Below, in pieces: positions 36,246-47,300 of a stretch of 64,000 nt of DNA; within the stretch, counting starts at the first letter, position 1, and each line of letters starts with the position of its first letter. The stretch comes from Zygnema cylindricum (Eukaryota; Streptophyta; Zygnematophyceae; Zygnematales; Zygnemataceae), in NCBI GenBank assembly GCA_037447655.1, contig JBBHKE010001038.1, forward strand, positions 1-64,000, given 5' to 3'. The translations under genes were made by a program, and so were the position numbers. The notes beneath the pieces are model-generated. The model did not search any database and was not told the origin of the DNA. It saw nothing but the letters and a program-made list of their open reading frames with translations.

Positions 36246-36973
36246 GGGTGACGTTCCATCATACGTTTCTGTAATTGTACGGCCAACTCTACAGACCGGG
36301 TCGATTGAGTCGAAGTTCTATCACGTAGAGTCTGTAAGCCACGTGTTCTAAATTGACTGGCGCCACGCAAGCTACGATCCGATATTGAATATCTTTCAGA
36401 TTTTAAGCACCGACAAACTTAACTTCAAATCTTAACTTACGTACCATGTACCTGCGTACGACGTGACCATACGACAAAACTTTTATACATTTTGCAGACG
36501 ACGCCAGCTCAATTTTTAGGGTTTTAGTTTTCGAACATAACAAAAGTCCTTTGACAGAAATAGTGTGACGAACAAAAGTTACTGAAAATAGCGTGACGAG
36601 GGAATGTTACGAAATTTCGTTTTTAGTTTCGTTTATATTTTGGAAACCGCGTGTCATGTGGAAATCTTAAGATTTTTCGTTGGTTTTCCATCATGACAAG
36701 TAGCTTAATTGTCCACCGTGTCACAATTTTTTTTTTCTGTTTATGCCAACCCACCTCGTCGAGGTGGGTTGAGTGTAACAGAGAAAATTGAAGTGAACTC
36801 ATCGCAGATGAACATCCGACGGCCAGTATTACCTCCAAGACCTCCGGAGAGTATCGGCAAGATTCTCTGTAATGTTGGTTTTCGTATAAAAACAAAATAG
36901 GCGGTACGATTTTGTACGGAGAGTCGTGGATTTCTGTTAGAAACGCCACTTTTCGCTTGATGGAACTTCACCC
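36246..36973. mobile_element. PIF/Harbinger-like MITE, copy 2, inverted to copy 1
   Basis: TAA flanks it at 36243-36245 and 36974-36976. It reads as the reverse complement of copy 1 and is only 120 bp away. It contains an extra short segment with a perfect palindrome (36747-36771) absent from copy 1. Confidence 0.85.
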
Positions 36974-36976
36974 TAA

Positions 36977-37631
36977 GGCCTATGTTCCATTAGGAAATTT
37001 TGAATTTGTACGGCCAACATTAAAGGATGTTACATTTTGAACGATGTTCTATGAATCCACGTGTTCGGAATTTAGTGGTAAGTTAAGATTTGATACAAAA
37101 AATCGTCAATGATATTTACACCGACCAATATTAACTAAAGATCTTCATTTGCGTACCATGTGTGTGCGTGCCATCCTCGTACGTCACAAATTTTGTACTC
37201 TTTGAAGACGTTTTGTCATAACAACTCATTTTTTAGGGTTACTGTTTTTTCGGTTGACGAATGAGCGCTGCTAAAAATAATGTGACGAAAGTGCATTACG
37301 AGATTACTTTTGTGATTTCGGTTTGATTTTTGAATGCATATATCATGTGCGAAATTTTTTTATTTCCGTTGGTTGCCGTCCTGACAGGTATGCTCATTTT
37401 CCAGCGTGGCACGGCTCATTTTTTTTGTAAATGGTGATGCATCTCTTCGAGGTAAATTTTGAAGCGAATGCTTCGCGAATGAATATCCAGTGTTCAATGT
37501 TACCTCCCAGACCTTTGGAGCATATTGACAAGATTCCATATAATGTTATTTGCGGATAAAAACAAAATAAGAAGTACGGTGTAGTATGGAGAGGTACAAC
37601 TTTCTGTAAACAACCTCACTTTTCTTCTAAT
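36977..37631. mobile_element. Degenerate relative of the GGGTGA/GGCCTA MITEs
   Basis: It starts GGCCTATGTTCCATTAGG right after the TAA shared with copy 2 and ends ...CTAATGAAACTTCACCC. Interior blocks parallel copies 1 and 2 (ATTACCTCC, TGTAATGTT-like). Its ends differ from each other, so it may be a chimera. Confidence 0.55.
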
Positions 37632-37701
37632 GAAACTTCACCCAAATTTGGGCGATTTTAAATAGTATAGTGTACGAAATGTTTCATTCTGCACTAAAAT
37701 T

Positions 37702-38591
37702 TAGTGTTGTGTATCGGTAAGCATTTACCGATAACCGATATGGACCTTTTTTAGGGTTCCCGATAATCGGTATATTGGTTCGATATATCGCTATCGGTCT
37801 TATCGCCGATAAATAACCGATAATATCGGGTACTTATCGGCGATAACACCGATAACAATAACTATCGGCGATAAATGTACGGTCCGTACAGATAACATGT
37901 ACACTCAGCTGTAAGTCTTATTCCCCGGACGCGCAGAAAGTACAGTAGCCGCCATGACGTCTGTACGGTTTTGGTACGAATCCAATATAAACGATGTACC
38001 TTTCACATCCGACGCCATGGATTTGTCCCTTTATTCCTTGGGATCCACAGGACACCTGCCACGTGTCAATCTGTCAGTTTTTTGTCAGTTTTTTTGGCAT
38101 AAGCTGCCAAAAGAGCCATTCTGGGATGCCAGCGCTCACGCTGGCCGTCCGCTCGTACTTTTTAATTCCAAGTCGTCCGTTCGATTCCGGCGGCGCGCAG
38201 AATATTATTTTACGTCCGTTGTACTTTGTGTCCGCCGTCCTTTTTCCGTTCCATGTTCACCAGTTTGTCTGTAAATTTCGTACGTCGCCGTAAAAATATT
38301 TTGTTCAGTTAACCGGCCAACATTTTCTGTGCTGCGTTGTCCGTAATAATTTTCAATTAAATAGTTACGGGACAGATTCATATACGTGGCATGCCACGCT
38401 ATATAATGGAAGTAGTTTAATACAGTATTTAATATGGTAATATAGTATGCGTACTATATATTTTTATAGTTATCGCCGATATGGAATTTGTTGGTCTCGG
38501 ACCGATATATCGATACCTCTGACCGTTCGATAACCGATAACTATCGGTATCGGTGTTATCGCGATAAGTTTTTTACCGATACACAATACTA
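37702..38591. mobile_element. hAT-like element, 8-bp duplication CTAAAATT
   Basis: TAGTGTTGTGTATCGGTAA opens the element and TTACCGATACACAATACTA closes it. CTAAAATT is found on both sides (37694-37701, 38592-38599). Subterminal zones are packed with TATCGGCGATA/CGATATATCG motifs. No transposase frame is seen in 890 bp. Relatives are at 32409, 50514, 57230 and 58801. Confidence 0.88.
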
Positions 38592-38599
38592 CTAAAATT

Positions 38600-40214
38600 A
38601 TTGCTTGTTTTCATGTACAGATGTACATTGCTTGTTTTCATGTACAGATGTACAGAAACATTTTTAAATAACGACGTCGAGACGGGAAAGTGAGTGGCGC
38701 TGCCATGGGAAAGCGCCCTCGGATTTGATTTCAAGTAATAGAGAAGGGAGAAAATCACGTGAGCGTGTTCGCACATGTTCAAACGTCAACCATGTGAACC
38801 CAGCAAATAGCGGCTACATTATGGGAATGTGTATCCAAATTAGTTTTAGATGTATAAATTAGCGTTAATGTTTTGTTGGGCCCATGAACCTAAAATAGAA
38901 TTAATAACACTAATATTCCCTTTAAACAAATTATTTCTTAACACTATTAGTTATTCACGGTGTAGTGTAGGGAAATAGTTCAAACTTTAATGCAATGTAA
39001 CATTGGATTTTTGGATTGTGCCTATGGAATGTGTTGGGAGCTGGCTAAATGACAAAACGACCAAGTGAAACTTCCGTAGTTTTAGTAAATCCATTCCGTG
39101 GTTACAACAATCCCCATACATTTGTTGTTTTTCATTCTGAAAAATGTAAAGCTGGATTTTATCATCGGCCCTACCTATTGAGTCAGAGACTTCAGAAAAA
39201 TATCATCACAACATGCTTCCGCGTCGTGCCAAACATATGCCCACTTAAAGACTAACCCAATTATCTTACACCATTTCGAAAGACCTACAATTAATCCCTT
39301 TCTATGTTCTCGTCTAGGATTATGGTCATTCATCATCTGCACATTCCATACTACTGCTGGATACAAAACATTTATGCGACATTTCTATACGATCTACCGC
39401 CAATTGCACATATATCATGCATTAAAAATCTCATTTCATCGCATTACGTCAACGTACGTGTGACATGCATCTTAATAAGCTGGATTTAGGCCCCTACAAA
39501 GTAAAAAAAAATCGGTCACAATTCCATTTACAACCCGTTAAATGTTTTATCAATTTTTCCATGTGTTTTTCAAGAGAGAAAGACACTGATGGAACATGAC
39601 AATGAAGTTTGCTAAAAATTTTGTCTAAATTGTGCACATTATAAGATAATTATTATGATTATTTTCTTTTTTATACCTCCAACATCCCAATTACTCTAAT
39701 GTATCTGAGACTACCTTTTCTTCCATTGTACTATATTCTGCGTGCAACTGACACATTTTTACAAATCATTTGACACTTTTTATACATTGAACATATTTTT
39801 TTCCGTTTCATGCTATTATATAGACATTCTTATACAGAATTGTGTCGAAACACAAAGATGATTAAAGTTAGAGAAAAAAAATACAAAATTATTCACCGAC
39901 ATAAACCAATCATAAGCACTTTGTGATACACAAGGAATACAAATAAAGACCACAAAATTCATATGTTAACACTACATCAGGTAGTTCCAAAGAAATAACA
40001 TAAACTGACTACATACTCACTATCAATGTAAACATCAACAAGACTTCGACAAATGTTTGAAGCAACGAGTAAAATAAATCTTCCATAACCACTCGCAACT
40101 CAAGAAGTTATATAAATTATGATATGCGTAATAAACCATCATTACAAGGTTTCCAACCATTAAGATATGATTCCACTACATCAAACTTTTTTTTTTTAAC
40201 TTTATGATGCAAGA
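38600..40214. other. Intergenic, 3' of the LRR-lectin gene; no gene seen
   Basis: 38640-38790 is related to the repeat at 63401-63750 (GTGAGCGTGTTCGCACATGT-like). A decayed MITE end TTATTCACGGTGTAG lies at about 38950-38966. The rest is AT-rich with no supported exon. Confidence 0.5.
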
Positions 40215-41365
40215 TTAGTAGCTTGTGAAGCTCCATTGACGAATCTCGTGGTTATCGGAACCGGAACTTGTTGAAGCAGTAAAACCAATATATGCCGATG
40301 TTACTTGACTGCAAGTGACACATTGTGTTGGTCGTAAGAGACTACAAAGTGCCCTTTTGTACGTCACCAAAGGTTGACGAGGTTTGTTAACCGAGGAACC
40401 AAAATAGACCTTCCAAGTGGTCGAGGTATCGTTGTAGTCCACCCAAGCATATAACGTTTTGTTAAAACGGTTGAGAGTTGTAGAAACTGTAGGAACAATA
40501 GAAGCCGAACGAAAGGATTCACGAAACGCGACATTGCGTTGACGAAGTTCACCAACATTGAAGAAGGTGTCAAAGGCTACAGCCACACTTCCGGGTAGAG
40601 GACTTCCACTATAACTATACCCAAGTGTCTCCCCAGCTCCATTGCCGAACCTTTTCAAGTTCGCATTGGACGCCAAAAGTAAAAAGGTCAAACCTTCTCC
40701 GATTTCCGGTGCATAATTACGTATCCTAAAACTGAATGATGTCTGGAATGAAGCTCCTTGACAGGTTTTTGCAGCATTCGTGCGTAATAGTTCGATCGGA
40801 GAAGAATACAATGTTTGTCCATGCTGCATGGCCAAGGGCGGGGTGAGACGCAACCATGGAGACCATAGGGATGCATCGTTGAGATAAATAATTGGTGAGT
40901 TTCTTTGGAAAGATATAAAGGTGAAATTGGTAGGCGGTTTAGGTTTCACTTGTGGAGGTGGAGCTCGTGGTGGTGGTGAGGGTGGTGGGGATGGAGGGGT
41001 TGGAGGGGGTGGAAGGGGTGGAGAGGGTGGAGGGGGTGGTGAAGGTCGTGGTGGTGGCGAGGGTGGTGGAGTTGGTAGGCGTGGTAGGGGGGGTAAAGAA
41101 ATGGGTGGATATTTGTTTTCCATAATTGGTGGAAAGATAACTGGTGGTGGACGCATTTCAGGAGGTATCACTAGTGGAGGTGGAGGTGGTGAGAATTTTG
41201 GTTGAGGTGGTGGTTTTCCATTCGGTGGTGGGCTAACGATGTTTGGAGGTGGAGACACTCTTTTAGTGGGTGGCGGTGGAAGGATAACCGTTGGCGGTGG
41301 AGGAATTTTAGAAGGAAATAGATTTTGTGGCGGTGGTATCTTCCGCGGCGATGGGGGAAAAAGAC
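40215..41365 (-). CDS. Last exon: proline-rich hinge and L-type lectin domain
   Basis: After an ACGCAATAG acceptor the exon gives 383 residues. Residues 1-146 (41365-40929) are a hinge of PPPP, SPPP, PPSPPP and KPPP blocks, extensin-like and a likely hydroxyproline O-glycosylation substrate. Residues 147-383 (40928-40218) follow the legume lectin pattern: NFTFISF, YLNDASL, LRLTPPL, TLYSSPIEL, ASFQTSFSFRIRN, GEGLTFLLLASN, SVAVAFDTFFN, YAWVDYND, AYIGFTASTSS, HEIRQWSFTSY. The conserved metal-ligand pair, usually VEFDT, reads VAFDT, and the usual NHVGID ligands after it are not seen, so classical Ca/Mn-dependent sugar binding is doubtful. The protein stops right after the lectin fold. Confidence 0.9.
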
Positions 41366-44300
41366 CTATTGCGTCAGCAAGCAATTTTTGAAATCAATAA
41401 CTTTTCAGATTGATTTTAATTCTTGGAAAGGCTAAGCATATACATGAAGCACATTCGAAATTAAAATTGCAAAGGAAACAATAAAATCTTTGATGTAACT
41501 GGCTCAGACTGAACGCATTCGAAAACTAGAAACACAATAGCCATCAGTTTTGGTTAAATCCGACAATTTTATTTTAAGTGTTTAATTTCATCAACAGCAA
41601 TGTCGCACAAGTTTTGTCAAAGCAACCTACCCCAACCATCTCAAAATCCCAATCTCAAAAAAAAATTATTCTAACCAAAAGCCGAGGTATAATTAGGAAT
41701 ATCAAAATAAACAACATCGTCCAAAAATTCTATCTTTGTGAAAGACATACCCCATAGAAAGTCTCAGATGTTCGAGGACTTACCGACGCATGCAAACTCA
41801 TTATCCAAATTATTGTAGCCTTTGTCACAAGTGCATTTAAATGTATTTTCATTCGTACGATTAGAGCATATTCCGCGTCCTCCACAAGGTCCTCCCACTT
41901 GTGTGGCGTCGCAAAATGCTTCACATTCTTCTTTTGTACGCTGATCTCTGGGAGGGCATTTGGACGGAAGGTTGTTACCAAGCAAGCAATTGGTCATCAA
42001 CTCATTGCATGCTGGATGTCCATTGACAGAAGCCACTGGTCCTGTCAAATAGTTGCTTGTAACGTTCCTGATACGTCCAAACAAACATGAAAAAACAGAC
42101 AGTTAGAGATCCAAGAGAACATTGCAAAGTTTTTCTCTGGCCTGAGGGAGTCAAAAAAAACTTAAGCAGGCAGGAGGAAAAATAAAAAGGAAAACAAGAC
42201 TTGAACAAGGATTAGGTTATCATATCCAAATGATAGTTGCTAATTGAAATTCTTGTTTAAAAGACACTCTCTAGTTAAACCCTTGAAAAACCCTTGTAAA
42301 TTGCCTGCCGTGTTCAGCAGTATTGTGAGAAAATATAGTGTCCATCACTAGTTATCAGTTATCCTCTTTCCATTCACTGGCAAAGATTAAGATGATATTT
42401 GCCATACTTTACGGCTTCTTTATACAAGATAATAAAATGTAAACAGTGCAAAATAACGAATCGACTAATACACCATCCAGGTTATGAACAAAAGTTCTTT
42501 TGTCTGAACCTCGAGACAGGAGGCAGTATTTGTTAGCAGAAAAAGCAGAATTCAGAATAAAATTTAGAGCTGCGATAGTAGTTAAGTAAAAATTAGAGTA
42601 GTTTATAAACATGAAGTAATCCAATTAGGTTCATTGTCTTTGGTCTTAACATCAACAAAACTGTATTGTAGATTATTGACCTCACAACTATTGGTGATAA
42701 TGTTTCTATCTTTGTAATTTAAAAGCAACAACCAACATGTTCAGATAGTGCACCAACTATTCGGCGCGCATCTTAAATAAACTTCTCGCCCACATTTGGT
42801 GTAGATTTATCACAGAGAATCCAGCTTCGGCCAAATCTCCAAAATGTCACCGTACGGTTCCAATGCCTCGTACACAATGTTTTTTGTTCAATGTCTACGT
42901 GATATGTAAAATCTTTGTACATATGTGAGGGGATATCTTCGGTGACGTGGACGGCCGCGGCCGTCGGCAGTCAGACCAATACGCGTGGTTTTAATAGTCC
43001 GCGGCGGTACGGAAGCCGTACCATCGTGGCGAGTCTAGTATATGGGCCAGGTAGCGCGATTAGCGGTACGGCGCCGTTCAGTTTCAGGTACATATGGTAC
43101 GGAAGTACCCGACGGCCATGTCCATGCTCCCCTAATTCCGTTTTGGGGACTGGCGGGTTCAAATGTATCCGTCGCCCGGACAAAACGCCAAGTCGGGGAA
43201 AAATCGACCGATTTCGTCGGCCAATACCATAGGAGTTATTCGACTCGAAAGGAAAAAAGGCTTCGGAGATACTCAAAGGGTATTAGGTGTTATTTATGCT
43301 TAATTTTAGCTGGCTCGTCTCTAGTATTACTATGTGAAATAGAGCCATAAGGAAACATGTAATTTCCAGAGATGTATGAACACGCGAAGAATACAAAAAA
43401 TGTGAAGCTCCAAAGAAAAATATCCGGGCTTAAAACTTTGGACAAATATCAACCGATTGATAGACTTCTGATACACAAGAAATAGAAGCGCATATTGGTC
43501 ATTCTATCTATTGGTCATGAAAGTTGACATTCCTACACTGTAGTGGAAGTATTTGATAAATGAAGAAACACTCATGGTCCCCCGCTCATGGTAAGGCAAA
43601 AATTCCAAAGTAAAACATGCTCAGAAATAGATGAGATAGACATTGTTAAAAACGTTTTTTTATAGAGAACGAAATTGGCATGGAGACTTTCAATAAACGA
43701 GACACTTAAAACTTAATTGTCCTTACAAGTATTGGAGGAGCTTCAATTTAGTGATGGACTTTGGAATGCCTCCACTCAATTGGTTGTCGGTTATAAGACT
43801 ATCACGCCACCCAAACCAACCACGCCAACATCCATTATTAGTGATGAAAAATTAGGTTTTGGATAAAATACATAATCCACAACTTCAGCAAACGTTTCAA
43901 ACTAAACGACACTGATGTGGGGATATTCATTCTACAAAAAAAAACATCGTTGAATGTGCCTTACACGATTACAAGAGACTTCAGTTGACCGATACATTCT
44001 GGAATTCTTCCACTCAGTTGGTTTCCAGACAAAGATCTGTGATATTCCCCATTCCCACCGCCTACCTATCCTCATCAGTAGAAATCGAGTATTGCAAAAA
44101 AAAAAATTATGGAATCTAGAGTAGAAACAATTCCGTACAAATTCAAAAGTTACAATAAATAGTTAAACAAAATTAAATAATTCAATTCCAATTATATAGT
44201 TAATTCAAAAACAAATAGTTAAAAAGGCAGCAACGACCTCAAGCAACTGAGTACCGATAGCGAGAAAAAGACAAGTGAAATAAATTGAGAGAATTTCAAT

Positions 44301-47300
44301 GGATAACCCATTTTTAATGCGGCTTACAGGGAATTGAGGAGAGTCAGTTGACAAAAGAAATCTGAGAAGCTTCCACTCAATTGGTTGTAACCTAAACTTC
44401 TGTAAAACCCCACATCCTAGAGGAGAAAAACATTGAAGATCTTCTCCCAAGCATATCAAGATAAAATAATTGACATAATCATGATAAGATTACTACAATT
44501 TTTTTCTCAAAAACATTATAGCACATGTTGTCAACCGAAAAGAACAACGGCAAAAAATGACCTTATTTTTGGATGTTGTTAACGACTTTAGGTGGATTCA
44601 TTATTTATGAATTTCCTTAACAAATAAAATTGACATAAACCTTTTTGATAAACAAAAAATTAACAAGTTAATTCCTTACAGAAACTTGAGTGACGAGTTC
44701 AACTCACGGAAAGAATTTGGAATGCTTCCACTCAATTGGTTCATAGTAAGTGACCTGTGGCACTTTCCCCACCCCCCTCTCAATTCCTTTAAACCAGCGC
44801 AAATCACTGATTTCGAGTTTAACATAGTCAAGTCTTGAATGACTATTTATTCTCTTTACTCTTTATTTTTTTCTTTTACAAAGAATTTAACTACGATAAC
44901 GCATTTCATTTAGATAAAACCATTTCCTTTTCAGCCCCTCGACACCGTCAAACCAGAGCGGATTGTAGGTTAAGGAAAAATAAATAATGAATAATTAAAT
45001 GATTACAGTTAAACATTATTCTCATTTTAGTAGAGAATGGAACTGAGGTGAAAAATTCACTGAGGTAAAAAAGTTTATAAGGTAAACCATAATTCTTTCA
45101 GTGTGCCTTACAAGAGTAGGAGGGAACTCAATTGACCGAAGGACTCCGGAATGGTCCCATTCAACTGATTGCCCGAAAGATCTCTGTCATACTCCCTCTC
45201 TCTCTCTCTCTCCCCCACACCATCAATTCCCGCGTTAGTTAGCAATTAACGCAGTTTTTACGATAAAGTATAAAGAACAGATGTAAATGATTACATAGAT
45301 GTCGATAATTTATAAAACTAATGTAAACATTTTGAATAGATAATACACTTATGCTTTTTACCATCAACTTGCTAGAAATATTGATATTACCGGATTTAAA
45401 TGTGTAGAAATAAAATGAAATTTAAACTTTTCAAGCAATAGTGAACACTTTCGGTAAACAATAACATGACCACATATTGTTCCTTACAAAGTTCTGAGAG
45501 ACTTCAATTGACCAATGGAGTCTGGAATGGGTCCACTCAATTGATTTATTCGAAGTTCTCTGTCACAAACACCAAATCTCCCATATTAACTCATGATAGG
45601 CAAATGGAGAAAAGATCAAGAATGTTTTTATGGAGAGTAAAATTAAGTGAAAAAGTACAATACGCCATGGGATGCTTCTTACAATTTCTGAATAGACTCC
45701 ATTTGACCGATAGAATTTGGGATGCTTCCACTCAATTGGTTGTTGTAAGCAGACCTGTGACACCCGTCACACCATCTTTCCCATGTAAACAACTAAGCAG
45801 AAGATACTTCATTTAATATACTACGAACAATTAGAATGGGATTCATTCGATATACTGAACACTTTTGATCAAGAAAATCACAGTCTTGATGATAAAAAAT
45901 TAATTAGCGCTTTACGAATACAATTTGAGAACATTCACTCTAATATAGAATAGCACTCTTATACATGGGAGACTAACAAGTCATGTTTTTTGTCGTTTAC
46001 CACCATTCGAGGGACGTCAATTGACCGATGGAATCTGGAATCTCTCCACTCAACTGGTTGTTATATAGATGGCTGTGACACCCTCTCACCACCAATTCCC
46101 CCCACCCAAGATACAAATTAAAGCACATTAGAGGAATCTGTATAAGGTATCATAAATTGGTAAACAAACTTTCTATCATCTGATGGGTCTTACAACTGTT
46201 GGAGAGACGTCAATTGACCGATGGAGTCGGGAATGCTTCCGGTCAATGCGTTGTTGTGAAGATATCTGTGGACACCCACAACACCAAACTCCACTTCATC
46301 GGTACGGATCGAGGAAACCAACGTAATGCGTGATGGAGAATACTTATCAAAATTAGTAGATACACCACAATAGGGAACAAAGCTGGCACGGAGACTTCTA
46401 TTTGAAAAAATAAATTTTGTCTAATGTGACTTACAAGAATTGCAGGAACCTCAATTCACCGATGGACTCTGGAATGGGTCCACTCAATTGGTTGGAAGAT
46501 AGACGTCTGCCTTGCCCCCACAAGCCCTTTTAGAATGGTAACATAAAGTAGGATGAATCGAAGTATAAGTGATTAGGTAGTTTATAAAATTAGAGTAGAT
46601 ACCGACCACATTCATACTTATGGTGATTCCCAACATTGCTACGACGTCGAGTGACACAATTTGATGAAATATAGCCAATTTCGTACATTAAAAAAGTACA
46701 TGACAGATTGTCACACATGAACAGGACACGCAGTATGTTAGTTCATTTGCTGAAGTTACTTTGGTCTATCTAATGTGACGTTTTGAAACGTCCGGCGAAG
46801 TTACGGGTATCGTTTCCTTAACTTCAACAAATTATTCTCATCAACTTTGTGCTGCCTTCCGTCCGTCGTTGTTAAACATGGGTTGAAAGAACAGATTCCT
46901 TACAGCTGGGCCAGTATAGATACTTTTTTATACAGTATTGGTTCCACAATGTAAAAATAACAAAAAGCACATAGAAAATGTAGGTTAAAATCGGGAATTA
47001 CCGCAAACATGCGCAAAGCTAGTTGAAATTATCAATAATTAGGACAACAACACCATTCACCTCCTCCGTTCCCTCCCAAAAGCATTTTCTTTTAATATGA
47101 TAAACAAAAACCCATCATTTTAAGGTGTCATACAAGTATAAAAGGGACTTCAATTGACCGATGGAATCTGGAATGCGTCCCGTCAAGTAAAGTTCACCGA
47201 GGTGCCTGTAATAACATCCGTTCCCACCCCCGAAACCCTTTTTAGTTGGTATAAATCAGAATTTTTCTTGAGCCCCCTTTCTCGAATCCACCTCCCAAAA

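Noticed and set aside
40921-41205. Gly-rich plus-strand frame
   Set aside because: It is the antisense shadow of the proline-rich hinge (CCn codons read back as GGn).
42915-43350. GC-rich overlapping frames in an LRR-lectin intron
   Set aside because: Three frames are open at once with no domain. It is more likely an old transposon fragment.
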